Assembly: GCA_945861565.1 (NCBI GenBank)
Contig: CAMAUY010000017.1
Span: 1 to 64,000 of the forward strand
Direction of reading: 5' to 3'
Length of the DNA: 64,000 bases
Source: Akkermansia muciniphila
GTDB lineage: Bacteria; Verrucomicrobiota; Verrucomicrobiia; Limisphaerales; UBA9464
The notes under the pieces are model-generated. The model searched no databases. It saw nothing but the letters and a program-made list of their open reading frames with translations, and was not told where the DNA came from. Both the position numbers and the translations under genes were made by a program. Below, in pieces: positions 35,501-44,163 of this stretch. Positions within the stretch are counted from its first letter, which is position 1. Each line of letters begins with the position of its first letter.

Positions 35501-38500
35501 ATGGAGTAACGGGCGTGGATGGACGGGTCGTTTTCTCGGGGCTGCGCGAAGCGGCTTACGACGTCGAGGTGAGCGCCGAAAAGCACAGCACGTTTCGCGG
35601 CACCCTGTTTGTGAGCGCCGGACGGGAAAATGTTTACCAGACATTTCTAGCGCGGGAGACGGTGCAATATCTATTCACCGTTGTTCCGACGGAGATCGAG
35701 GACAAGGTGAAGATCGCGATCGAGACGGTGTTTGAAACCTTCGTGCCGATTCCGGTCGTCACGATGGATCCACCCATGATCGATATGGCGGATATTCAAT
35801 CCGACCGGACCGAGATCGAATTGAAGATTACGAACCACGGGCTGGTGGCGGCGCAAAACCTGAGGCTCAATTTCAATGGGAATGCCAAATGGCAATTCAC
35901 ACCGTTGTTGAATGACCTGGGCGATCTCGCGGCGAGAACCAGCATCACGGTTCCCTTGGTAATAGAACGGAGATCGGGCAGTGCCGTTGCAGCACGGCCT
36001 CAGCTTTTGGCTGGAGGCGACGATTGCGGCCTGGGTGGAAACCTCCTGTGGTCGTTGATTTGTGCGACGAATGAGAACACCTACAGCGTTCCATTCGGAG
36101 CGCAGGCGGATTGTCCGGGCGGAGTCGGTGGTTATTTTATTCCGAAAGGCGGAGGCTGTTGTGGAGCATTCACCTATTTCCCGGTCGTTTGCTACTGCGT
36201 TCCGTCGCCGTGCGATCCCTGCGGTGCAAAACTCGCTGGAGCGCTGGTCGATTGTGTCATAGGATTCTTGCCCTTGGGTCCGCTTCTGAGTTGCATGAAG
36301 GACACGAAGGGGTGCGCCGATTCGGCGGGAAATTGTCACAGTAATTATACCCACGGCCTGGTGTGCGACACGCAGGATCTCGGATTAAGTTGCGCGGCGG
36401 CTTTGGTAAGTTGTGCGGAGCTTGCCGGGAGGGAAGTGCCGTACTTGGGTCAGATACTGTCGGCGCTGGATTGCGCTAAAAAATTGCGCGACGCCTGCAA
36501 GCCGGAGAGCGGTGGAGCTTCCGGTGGCGGGGGTGGCAAGGGTAGTTTGGCGCGCCGCGGACGATTGGCGACCGCAGGCGGCACGACGCCGACCTTCTTT
36601 CCGGGCCAGGCGGGCGTTGCGGAAGAGATTCGCCGGTTGGAAGCGATCATCGGAGCGCTGGAGTTTTTGATCGGTGATCCGGCGTGGTTCCATCCCCAGC
36701 AAGGCACGAACTTCAGCCGCTTCCTGGCTGGCTTCATACGAGGCATCGATTTGAGCAGCCCGGATGGGCGCCGCGTGAACGCCACCGAGCGGGCCGCGCT
36801 TCTCACAGGGACGCTTCCGGACCTGGTCACGGGCGTCCAGGTGGGCAAATTCGTCGACCGCTGGAACCGATCCATCGACTACAATCAACGCGGGATCTTC
36901 ACGCTTAGCGAAGTGCCGAGCGGTGAGAGCACGGATTTCCTGGCCTTGGATTCGATGATGGCTGCGTTTGACGGAGCCGGCGATGCGATTTCGGCTCAGG
37001 AGAGGGACGGGTTCATTGGCGACCCGCTCGCGGGGCTTCGTCATGCAATGGAAAGGGTTCGTAGCAATTTGGCCGAAAGCGGTGGCGGGGTTTGCGCGCG
37101 GGTCCGTCTGCGGCTTGACCAGGAGGCGGTCACAACGCGTTCTGCGTTCAAGGCCACGCTGGAGCTGGTCAACAATTCCGGCGATCCTTTGACGAACGTA
37201 CTGGTGGAACTGAAAATCACCGATGCGAACGGGGTTGATGCCGGGCCGCGATTTGGAATACTGCCACCCGACCTGACGGGACTGACCGATGTGAGTGGTG
37301 GTGGCACGGTGGGAACCAACCAAACGGGGGGCGTGGCATGGTTGCTGGTGCCGAGTCATGAGGCAGCCCCGACTTCGGATCCGGAGCGATACTTTGTCGG
37401 TGGCCGGATGCGCTATTTTCAGGGGGGCACGGCAATCGACGTGCCGCTGACTCCGGCACCCATCCTTGTCTACCCCACGCCACGAATCGCCCTCACGTAT
37501 TTCCATGAGCGCGATGTTCGATCTGACGATCCATTTACCGAAACCATCGAACCCAGCATTCCCTATTCCCTGGCCGTCATGGTGCAGAACAAGGGAGTCG
37601 GGGCGGCGAAAAATCTCCGCATCACCTCGAGCCAACCAAAGATCATCGAGAACGAAAAGGGGCTGCTGATCGAATTTCAATTGATTGCCACGGAGATCGC
37701 CGGGCAATCGTTGTCGCCGTCGCTGACCGCTGATTTCGGCGACTTGCTCCCGGGTGGAATCAAGATTGGACGTTGGTTGTTTAAATCGACTCTCCAAGGG
37801 CAGTTCATCGACTACTCGGTGACATTTGAAAACGTTGGCCCGCTCCGAAACTTCCCCGAACTATCCACCCTTGAGCAGACATCGATTCATGAATTGATCC
37901 ACATCGTGCGTGCAGTCGGCCCGGCCGATGATGGTCAACCGGACTTCCTGGTGAACGATGTCGTGGATGACGACTACCTGCCGGATGCGCTATATCTGAG
38001 TCAGGGAACCACCAATTCGGTGAATGTGATCCGGACCGGGTTATTTGGGCTCCCGCCGACTGCCTCGCAGCTTGAGCACCCTTTGGAGATCAATGCCGCC
38101 GCCGGTTGGACCTACTGCCGCCTGCTGGATCCATCGCTGGCACAGTGGCGGCTCGCGAAAGTCCTGCGCGGAGATGGATCCGAGGTTCCCTTCGGCGACA
38201 ATGCCTGGTCGACAGATCGAACATTTATCGCTGGGGGACGTCGACCGAGATACGAGAATACGCTTCACATCTTCGATCGCACGACGGCGGGAAAAGTTAA
38301 CTATCGCCTTGTCTATGCACCGCTCGGGCCGATCGACTCAAAAACTCCGGTAAGCCAAGTTCAGCCGCTGGCGGCCAGCAGTTTAGCCGAAATCCCTTTG
38401 CAGTGGTCGGGACAGGACGATTCGGGTTCGTCCCTTACGTTTGACATCTTTGCGTCGAAGGACGCGGGGCCATTTGAGGTGTGGCGGTCCAATTTGACGG

Positions 38501-39828
38501 CGTTGGGCGCGATTTATACCGGACAATCAGGCCATCGTTACCGGTTCTATTCGGTCGCTGTTGATGCCGCGGGCAACCGAGAGGTGGCGCCCTTGATAGC
38601 CGATGCATCGACCACGGTCGATCGGGTGAATCACGCGCCGTCCTTGGTATTGCCGGAGTTCCCAGTGGTGATAGACGAGGGATTGGTCGCGGTGGTAAAC
38701 GCTCGCGCGATGGACGGGGATAATCCGCCGGACACCGTCGCGTTCGAGTTGGACCCCGGCTCCGCCCATGGCGCAACCCTTGATTCGCGCGCGGGCACGC
38801 TTCGATGGTCAACGGGTGAAGGCAATGGTCCTGGAACAAACCGATTCACCGTTTATGCCACGGACAATGGATTTCCGCCGCTGAGTGCCACGGGTTATGT
38901 CACCGTGATTGTTCGCGAAGTAAATGAACCTCCGGTGGTGGCAAGCCTCGGCCGAAGGGTGGTCAACGAGGGAGATTTGCTTGAGGTTTACGTGATGGCA
39001 ACCGACTCGGATCTGCCCCCGCAGAAGCTAATCTACAGCTTGAAGCCGCCGGCACCGATCGGGATGAAGATTGACTCGGCGACAGGGGTGTTGCGCTGGC
39101 GGCCGGGGCCTTCGGACGGGCCGGCAACCAATATCGTGACCGTGTTAGTTTCGGACGGTGTGGCGTCCGAGTCTAAGGAACTAACCGTGGTGGTTCGTGA
39201 CACCAAGCCGGAGTTCGAATTGGCGCTGGAAGAAACCAATCTTTTCCTCAGCGAATCGGGTGAGGTTCCCCTTCGATTAGTGTCGGGCATAGACCTGGAT
39301 GAAATCACGGTGGAATTGAATCCGTCGAGCGATCATCTGGCTGAAATTGCGCTCGCACCGACGTCCCCAATGGTTGGTTCGGCGAGTGTGACGCCATCTG
39401 GCAACAACCGCTATAAATTGAAGGTCACCGCTGCGATTGGTACGGTGTTGAACGGAGATTTCGAACTCGGGCGTCTGCGGTTCTTCGTGGTGCCCGGTCA
39501 TTCGTCCGCGGTGGTATCCCTTGCGCTGGCAGCGGGGCAGGCACGTTCGACATCGGGAACTATATTACTCCGCCCGAAGCTGACCTATGGCCGCGTTGCT
39601 GTGGTGGGAGTTGAGCCCTTGCTGGATTTTTCCGGAGCAAGCCGTGGGATTCGGATCTACGGGCATGCGGGCGAGACAATCGCACTCGAATATCGCAATG
39701 AAATTGCGCCGAGCACGTGGGTGCCGTGGAGGACAATCACCATCGGCAACGAATATGAGGACGTTCCGGCCGCGGACGCAATCGCCCCGGGTGAATCCCG
39801 GTTTATCCGAGGCATCCGCAGGCGGTGA
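31054..39828 (+). CDS. Giant multidomain secreted protein (main part)
   Basis: Counting from the first in-frame ATG after the nonsense codon this is 2,924 residues; with the upstream signal peptide and first repeat it would be 3,060. Domains in order: completion of five 118-residue PPC-like Cys-containing repeats to about 32,514; an Ig-like domain (IAVQPEDTIGAIGERVVLGI); a PA14-like region; two He_PIG/cadherin-like folds; a CARDB-like domain (PNLAISRLEAPTSGETSGTF); carboxypeptidase-regulatory-like segments; a Cys-rich stretch (36,016-36,510); further Ig-like and cadherin-like repeats to the C-terminus (FIRGIRRR). No sorting signal such as PEP-CTERM is seen. Probably extracellular, possibly adhesive or a scaffold; no catalytic domain is recognised. 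Confidence 0.75.
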   Translation: MSGYDFRLVPVEVQGFSLGFDQTVTTNFPGPGAGVIEKPGSQDVYTFTASAGKAVYFDELTGYNCDGKLRWRCIGPKGEQVFYEQFGAVGPCDTRDAGMRILTNGGDYTITVDGVEDAVGGYDFRIVPVQVQSFDIALNQLVTTNVPGPGAGMIEKPGGRDVFNFIIPARKVVYFDELSRNNCDSGLRWRCIGPTGQQIFDERFGAIGPCNTRDAGAHVLETAGAYTLTVYGDEDIVGSYDFRLVPVETQTFTLGLDQTVTTNVPGPGAGAIEHPGWQDVYNFRVPAESLIYFDELSRNNCDSGQRWRCVGPQGEQIFDERFGAIGPCDTHDAGLKLLTNGGDYTITVYGVEDTVGGYDFRLVSTSEQSFALHLNETVTNGLSATGAGLVQVPGETDTFSLEIDTNTTVYFDARTGNSCVSGLRWRGVTPSGVTLFDRVLSADGPCGGGDPGVITLTNSGIYKIVVSGIEDGIGGYSFRVWSQSPSIAVQPEDTIGAIGERVVLGIEAGIFQPLHYQWQRGIENLPGQNGSTLALDPVQASQAGTYRVVVTNGFGSVTSRDALVRVFNGRYIPVSQAIRRSLPVLVGDGVRIQLFNGIGGGTPPTAALLNGRTADGNTLSPEIDFPRPGNIIQVGDKFDVFFANTTIPPEAVRNLSARNFVLQHDFLLRVSRDLDLNPTTPEIEIKLGVGSDDGFDLRIGDIFIGNANDRSFNYSWRDVAFAGEGLYPVTLLFSANAAGQSGLEFGWQTAMSGGAQIVPQKVLYTAPDVGAEQITFEETGVGTVLSNQYAPLGVVFAVNPAAAITKNRPLELVPVSPPTVWAYPDSKTNAPGELSWQFSASGGNTPGYTDLVGFYLINARAPGTEVTAYDPAGAQVYSNRIAAGGGSQERVLITSPAIHRVVLRWPAGVLSPAVDNLTFDSIIAVPRSVQFSAVSDRTALPGGEIAFRVPIVPETAAVVFELIAGPAGASIDPATGIFRWNLPPSARGIYPVVLRVRDAFGGDDTVAFSVTVPTLPNLAISRLEAPTSGETSGTFSLTVREVNRGTGPATGSWKLGLWISPNQNIGAGAQLLAEVPFTGTLPAGQFIERTLQYRLPGGPGDYYIIARSDASDSVIELNESDNEAITGVPVHVDYAYTAIVGTSFERGVAGIPIPLEGQALRRDNRPAVGELVNVFVGVKGTTRILSALTDDQGRFRVVFRPLLGEAGTYTVGAAHPAAVDAPVQDQFTLLGMGLEQREGRIVVPATTKGTHMVALRNNGDVPLTGVTIAVIEGADALPGIAVTPSIPGTLAGNGNIQAEIQVQSTRDETVAGRILLRITTTEGLSADYHLAVQVVGKQAHLISEPASLTAAVLRGDQTAVRFDVENTGGLPSGPLKVLLPVSWMSVGDGMPLPALPAGGVRRVTLLVRPPGDLPLTDHQGSLVVTDGTNHLNVPFVFRAVSDARASLTLEATDEYTFYAASSPRVAGAKAVVREQGSTTVVTNGVTGVDGRVVFSGLREAAYDVEVSAEKHSTFRGTLFVSAGRENVYQTFLARETVQYLFTVVPTEIEDKVKIAIETVFETFVPIPVVTMDPPMIDMADIQSDRTEIELKITNHGLVAAQNLRLNFNGNAKWQFTPLLNDLGDLAARTSITVPLVIERRSGSAVAARPQLLAGGDDCGLGGNLLWSLICATNENTYSVPFGAQADCPGGVGGYFIPKGGGCCGAFTYFPVVCYCVPSPCDPCGAKLAGALVDCVIGFLPLGPLLSCMKDTKGCADSAGNCHSNYTHGLVCDTQDLGLSCAAALVSCAELAGREVPYLGQILSALDCAKKLRDACKPESGGASGGGGGKGSLARRGRLATAGGTTPTFFPGQAGVAEEIRRLEAIIGALEFLIGDPAWFHPQQGTNFSRFLAGFIRGIDLSSPDGRRVNATERAALLTGTLPDLVTGVQVGKFVDRWNRSIDYNQRGIFTLSEVPSGESTDFLALDSMMAAFDGAGDAISAQERDGFIGDPLAGLRHAMERVRSNLAESGGGVCARVRLRLDQEAVTTRSAFKATLELVNNSGDPLTNVLVELKITDANGVDAGPRFGILPPDLTGLTDVSGGGTVGTNQTGGVAWLLVPSHEAAPTSDPERYFVGGRMRYFQGGTAIDVPLTPAPILVYPTPRIALTYFHERDVRSDDPFTETIEPSIPYSLAVMVQNKGVGAAKNLRITSSQPKIIENEKGLLIEFQLIATEIAGQSLSPSLTADFGDLLPGGIKIGRWLFKSTLQGQFIDYSVTFENVGPLRNFPELSTLEQTSIHELIHIVRAVGPADDGQPDFLVNDVVDDDYLPDALYLSQGTTNSVNVIRTGLFGLPPTASQLEHPLEINAAAGWTYCRLLDPSLAQWRLAKVLRGDGSEVPFGDNAWSTDRTFIAGGRRPRYENTLHIFDRTTAGKVNYRLVYAPLGPIDSKTPVSQVQPLAASSLAEIPLQWSGQDDSGSSLTFDIFASKDAGPFEVWRSNLTALGAIYTGQSGHRYRFYSVAVDAAGNREVAPLIADASTTVDRVNHAPSLVLPEFPVVIDEGLVAVVNARAMDGDNPPDTVAFELDPGSAHGATLDSRAGTLRWSTGEGNGPGTNRFTVYATDNGFPPLSATGYVTVIVREVNEPPVVASLGRRVVNEGDLLEVYVMATDSDLPPQKLIYSLKPPAPIGMKIDSATGVLRWRPGPSDGPATNIVTVLVSDGVASESKELTVVVRDTKPEFELALEETNLFLSESGEVPLRLVSGIDLDEITVELNPSSDHLAEIALAPTSPMVGSASVTPSGNNRYKLKVTAAIGTVLNGDFELGRLRFFVVPGHSSAVVSLALAAGQARSTSGTILLRPKLTYGRVAVVGVEPLLDFSGASRGIRIYGHAGETIALEYRNEIAPSTWVPWRTITIGNEYEDVPAADAIAPGESRFIRGIRRR

Positions 39829-40003
39829 CGGCTGCGGGATAAAATGGCAACGCGCCGAGGCAATGGAAATGGCAGGAGGAGTCGCCAGTATTGCTCCCCA
39901 CGGGTTCGACGATTAATGGCCGCCGAGCAAACCTGTGGAATTGGGGTTCCGCGGGTCAGTACTGCCTTGACGGCAGATGGACCAGGGCCAAGTCTGACCA
40001 GGA

Positions 40004-41674
40004 GTGAACGCCCTACCGAAGCAAAATTTCCTCAATCTTGAAGCGTCAAAGGCGATACGATCAATAGTCTCTGGAATTATGGGCCTGGTGGACTGGATTG
40101 GCAGAATTCGCAATTCGGCCGAAGGATTGATCGTCCGAAGTAAAACGTTCGAATTTGCGTCCTTGATTGTTGTCGCGGGGTTGGTGGTTTCGTTACACGC
40201 GCACTATCTGATCTGGAAGCCGGTCGAGCTTGGATACAACGTTGATTATGGAATGTACATAACCGGTGCAAAAGCCCTCGCTCAGGGCGAGGGATACCGG
40301 CTTATCACCAGTGTCGGAAAACCGGCGATCACTCTGTATCCTCCGGGTCAATCTGCTTTCTTGTCTCTACTCTGGTCGCCCTTGCAATCATATAGTGCCA
40401 ACCTCACCCGCTTGAGGTATGGAATGCTATTCCTCGATTATCTTTCGCTCGTGGTATGCTACTACTGCCTGGCAATGGCAACGCTGCCGCGGGTGCTCGC
40501 CGCAGGTGCTGCCGCCCTCATCGGGACTTCTCCTATTTGGTATAAGATGGTCGCCTTGATCTGCTCTGAGCCATTGTTTTGTTCCGTGCTGGGTTTGATC
40601 TTCCTGATTTACGCTCGATGGCAGAGAGAAAAAGGCGGGCATTTAATTCTGGGGATCTTCCTTGCTGCTCTCTACTTGACGAGGACGGCGATTGCTCCGG
40701 CTATTCTTGTGATCTCAATTGTCGTTCTTGTGCGGGCATGGTCCTCGCGCAATGTCGCTTCGGCTCTTCAGTTTCTGCTTCCGGTCGTTGTTGCGGTTGG
40801 CGGTTGGAAACTGATGATTCAGCAGAGCGGTTCCGGAAACTATGGGAATGCGTTCACTGCCAGATTCGAATCCCTCGGCGGAACTTTGGGTTATCTTCAC
40901 GCCTGCTTGCACAATGGATGGCTTTTCGCTTCGGGAAGGGTTTGGTTGGAGGCGGTGGCTCCGATGATTATTCGATTTTCGGAGATGCGGTTGCTGCACA
41001 CTTTGCACCTCAAGATTCCGGCTCAAATCGCGGTCGCAACCCTTGGATTCGGATCGACGCTGCTACTCAGTGTGGGGCTCTGGAAGTGGATTCGTTCGGG
41101 TGAGCTTTACCTAACGACCTCCGTGATCGCATACATCGCACTTCTTTGTGTCTGGCCCTATGATGTAGTCCGGCTTGCTTTGCCCATCATTCCAATCGTA
41201 TTTGGAATCGCGTGGGCAGGATTCAGCGAACTCGCCACTAGCCCCGGTTGGCGGCAGCGTTTGGTCACGCTGGGAATGCTACTCCTGATGGTAAGCACCG
41301 GAGGAAATGTATTTGTTCTGAGAACGGAAGCCCCCTCGATGAAGGAGTACTGCCGGTTGGCTGAACTGCGCGAGATTGCAGCGGTCGTAAGGGAGCTTGA
41401 TCCTGCGAGCCGGCTCGAGACCGAATGGTATGTCCCGGAGCTGGATTTGTATGAAATGACAGGACATCCGCTATCGGCGACGTCCGCTTCGACTCGTCAG
41501 GACGTGCGATATACTCAGCCGGTTTCGGGCACCGGATTACCCAAGGAATTCTTCAGACTGACCGTGGAGACAACGGAGCCGAAGTTTCAGGTGCCGGGTA
41601 ACTCCGAGACGCGTCAGTTAATCAAGCGTTCCTCAGGAGGCCGTTACGAGTTGTGGAAGATTCAATTGAATTGA
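40004..41674 (+). CDS. GT-C fold membrane glycosyltransferase-like protein
   Basis: The 556-residue protein is mostly transmembrane helices (about 11), for example FEFASLIVVAGLVVSLHAHYL, LLPVVVAVGGWKLMI and VIAYIALLCVWPYDVVRLAL. The first loop NVDYGMYITGAKALAQGEGY carries an acidic residue where PMT/ArnT-type GT-C enzymes place their catalytic Asp, and YPPGQSAFLSLLW is typical of the next helix. Such enzymes transfer sugars from polyprenyl-phosphate donors outside the inner membrane. The start is uncertain: GTG at 40004 or ATG at 40079 (MGLVDW). It follows the giant secreted protein by 175 bp and may glycosylate exported proteins; that is inference. Confidence 0.72.
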   Translation: MNALPKQNFLNLEASKAIRSIVSGIMGLVDWIGRIRNSAEGLIVRSKTFEFASLIVVAGLVVSLHAHYLIWKPVELGYNVDYGMYITGAKALAQGEGYRLITSVGKPAITLYPPGQSAFLSLLWSPLQSYSANLTRLRYGMLFLDYLSLVVCYYCLAMATLPRVLAAGAAALIGTSPIWYKMVALICSEPLFCSVLGLIFLIYARWQREKGGHLILGIFLAALYLTRTAIAPAILVISIVVLVRAWSSRNVASALQFLLPVVVAVGGWKLMIQQSGSGNYGNAFTARFESLGGTLGYLHACLHNGWLFASGRVWLEAVAPMIIRFSEMRLLHTLHLKIPAQIAVATLGFGSTLLLSVGLWKWIRSGELYLTTSVIAYIALLCVWPYDVVRLALPIIPIVFGIAWAGFSELATSPGWRQRLVTLGMLLLMVSTGGNVFVLRTEAPSMKEYCRLAELREIAAVVRELDPASRLETEWYVPELDLYEMTGHPLSATSASTRQDVRYTQPVSGTGLPKEFFRLTVETTEPKFQVPGNSETRQLIKRSSGGRYELWKIQLN

Positions 41675-41698
41675 GCGCGTATACTGCGAGCCAGCTAT

Positions 41699-43024
41699 CT
41701 ATTGCATCGGAAGAGTGAGATCCAAGCGCTGTTGACCGCGCAGCACGGAGGCTTTAATTTTTTCCCCGGGACGATGTTTTTGGAGCAAGTATCCAATGAG
41801 TTCGCTCTCGGTCATTCGCCCGGAAATCCCGGCAATGTCGACGACGACATCGCCCTTAAGGAACCCGGATTTCTTGGCGGCGGCATGGGAGCCGTATTCA
41901 CCAACGTGCTTGACGAGGAGTGCCATCCGATCCGTTCCGATCTGCTGTTGACGGCGTTCGCCATCGGCCAAATCCTCCAACAGAAGGCCTCCGGTGGCCA
42001 TGCCGCGCATTCCCCAGGTGCCAACCCGTCGCGCGATATCCGACTTGCTGCGCCACCCGGCCGGAAGCTCGATGGCAAGTCCCATCTCCGCACTTCCACG
42101 CTTGATGACGGCCACGAGGGATCCGACCTCTGGCGCACGATGGAGAGCCCAGCTAACGTCGGCAACGGAGAGGAGATATTGTCCCGATAGCGTGACGATT
42201 CTATCGCCGGACTCGAAACCCGCGCGCGCCCCAATCGAATCTTTTCGGACGGACTCGACCGTTGCGGCTGCCTCCGGAGCCATTACGAGGCCGATGGTTT
42301 CCGGCGCGGGCATGGGGTAGATCAACTCGGCGGGAATCGCCTCGTTTTTGTTACGATGCACGATGCGCAATGCGTCCGCGATCTGATGACAATGGACGCA
42401 ACTCGGCACCACTTTCCCCTTCCAATCCAGTTCAAGCCGATATTTGCCGTCGAGCGTGGGAATGTTCACCGGCGTCTGGTATGGGCTGGGGGTACCCTGC
42501 TTCCCCAAAAGCATCGGCTTGTTCTCGGGATACGCGTGATGAATTTCAAGGGCTCCTTCCATAGCCCGGCTCAGACTGGCGGTGGATTTTTCGTGCTGAT
42601 TCTTTTGATGAGTCCAGGAACCAAAGCGGCCATAGAGAGTCCCGTCGGCGTTGAAGAAAAGCACCGAGAACGAGAGATCGTAATCGAACTGAAACAGGGA
42701 AAGATCTAAGGCATTGGCATTGATGAGTCGCACACAGACAAAGTTGTCCAGCAACGGTGCCAGGGAGGGTTCAGTAAGCACGCTGGCATCGATGCCGGCG
42801 CAGGCGAGGCAAGGAACACAGCGCAATACAGCCATCAACGGCTTGCCGGTTTTCTTCGCACGGGCGAAGCCACTCTTCATGTCGTTATACGCCCATCGGG
42901 CATCGGTCTCGAGAGCGGCCTTGTCCTGACGAACCGCCGCTTCGCGATCTTTGACGGTTTCAGCGAGTGCCAGAGGGGCAATCAGGCACGATAGGCAGAG
43001 GATAAAATGACCCGAGGCTTTCAT
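41699..43024 (-). CDS. Exported thioredoxin-fold/CXXCH/PDZ protein
   Basis: The 441-residue protein starts with a signal peptide (FILCLSCLIAPLALA). Residues 40-165 look thioredoxin-like: AKKTGKPLMAVLRCVPC with cysteines at 69, 72 and 75, then FVCVRL and SFSVLFFNADGTLYGRF. A CXXCH motif (CVHCH at 209-213) could attach one heme c. Two PDZ domains follow, at about 235-325 (GARAGFESGDRIVTLSG) and 345-440 (AKKSGFLKGDVVVDIAG). It likely acts in the periplasm in redox sensing or folding. It is convergent with the GT-C gene and on the same strand as the operon upstream. The exact role is unknown. Confidence 0.75.
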   Translation of the reverse strand: MKASGHFILCLSCLIAPLALAETVKDREAAVRQDKAALETDARWAYNDMKSGFARAKKTGKPLMAVLRCVPCLACAGIDASVLTEPSLAPLLDNFVCVRLINANALDLSLFQFDYDLSFSVLFFNADGTLYGRFGSWTHQKNQHEKSTASLSRAMEGALEIHHAYPENKPMLLGKQGTPSPYQTPVNIPTLDGKYRLELDWKGKVVPSCVHCHQIADALRIVHRNKNEAIPAELIYPMPAPETIGLVMAPEAAATVESVRKDSIGARAGFESGDRIVTLSGQYLLSVADVSWALHRAPEVGSLVAVIKRGSAEMGLAIELPAGWRSKSDIARRVGTWGMRGMATGGLLLEDLADGERRQQQIGTDRMALLVKHVGEYGSHAAAKKSGFLKGDVVVDIAGISGRMTESELIGYLLQKHRPGEKIKASVLRGQQRLDLTLPMQ

Positions 43025-43245
43025 GCGGCGGTAGTGCGCCGGACTGCCTGAAAATGCAATGCTGCAGTTCGACCGGTGAGAATAGAGGAAATCAACACGG
43101 TCCCTCGTTCCCGGCCGCGAAGCGAGCCTCCGATGATGCGGAAAACTTTCCTCAGGCGGCGATCCGCATCTTCAAAGCGGCCAAACTCCGGAGTTCCGAA
43201 GGGCTTGAGCGGTATTCGGCCTTGAGGCTGCCCAGCTCCTTGAAA

Positions 43246-44163
43246 TCAAGGGCGGGCATCCTCGGCGAAGCGAAACGGCGGACGTCCCGTAATATCGCTG
43301 CTGGTGAAGGAGGGGCACCAGTGCTGTTCGACATGCTGCACGACCAGATCGGTGCCGGTGAAATGATCAACACCGGGCGGACGCTCAGGATTATACATCG
43401 AATCCGTAAAATCACGCATCAGTGCCACCTGTTTGCCAAGGTAGACCATCTGTCGGATCGCAAAGGGGCGTCCCAGCACACACATGTTCAAATGAACCCC
43501 GGACAGGATGACATGGTCGATTTTGCGATCGACGAGCAGATTCCAGATCTCCTGGCCGCTGTCGCTGAGGGCGTCCTCGGGCGCGAGTTCGAGCGTGGCG
43601 ATCTGGCGGGTCCAGGCCTCGCGCACGGTGCATTTGAGACCGACACACGAGCAGCCCATATCCGAGTCATCAATGGGCAACACTCGCTCGCGCTTGGGAT
43701 CGGTCCAGCACCACTTTGTGCCCCAGCGCTCGGCGGTGGCGAGGGGTACCGGAGTCGGGGCAAACGGAGCCGCGAGAGCCCGCCGGCGTTGGGGAGTATC
43801 TTTATAGAAACCCGTGACACTGCTGGGAGCATGGATGACAAACACGCCCCGAGCCCGGGCCTGTTTGAGCATGGCGTTCATCGGTCCGGCGAGCTCACCG
43901 ACTCGGCGCGAAGCGGATTTGCACCAGTGATCGTCCCACATATCGCAAACAATGATCGCGGTCTGCTTCGGCTCCCAGGACGCAGTGCGCACTATCTCTG
44001 TGGGCGGGTGAGGCGGACTCGCGGTTCGCGAGCGGAGAGTAAGCTGCAATGGGGAATCCGCCGCGACAGCGGGGAGAAGAGCACTCATAAGGTTGGCAAG
44101 AATGAGGACGAAACTCTGGCCGAATAAGCTGATTCGACTCGAGGAGAGGGAGGGGATGTTCAT
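43246..44163 (-). CDS. Isochorismatase-like cysteine hydrolase, exported
   Basis: The start chosen is the ATG at 44163, which overlaps the preceding stop as ATGA. The protein of about 305 residues has a signal-like N-terminus (LFGQSFVLILANLMSALLPA, cut near AVAAD). The hydrolase core has the catalytic Asp in TAIIVCDMWDDHWC, the cis-peptide region near HVILSGVHLNMCVLG with the nucleophile Cys, and an aromatic/acidic loop. The family hydrolyses nicotinamide, isochorismate or related amides; exported forms are common in Verrucomicrobia with unknown substrates. It is the third gene of a probable operon with the TPR and metallophosphoesterase genes. Confidence 0.82.
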   Translation of the reverse strand: MNIPSLSSSRISLFGQSFVLILANLMSALLPAVAADSPLQLTLRSRTASPPHPPTEIVRTASWEPKQTAIIVCDMWDDHWCKSASRRVGELAGPMNAMLKQARARGVFVIHAPSSVTGFYKDTPQRRRALAAPFAPTPVPLATAERWGTKWCWTDPKRERVLPIDDSDMGCSCVGLKCTVREAWTRQIATLELAPEDALSDSGQEIWNLLVDRKIDHVILSGVHLNMCVLGRPFAIRQMVYLGKQVALMRDFTDSMYNPERPPGVDHFTGTDLVVQHVEQHWCPSFTSSDITGRPPFRFAEDARP

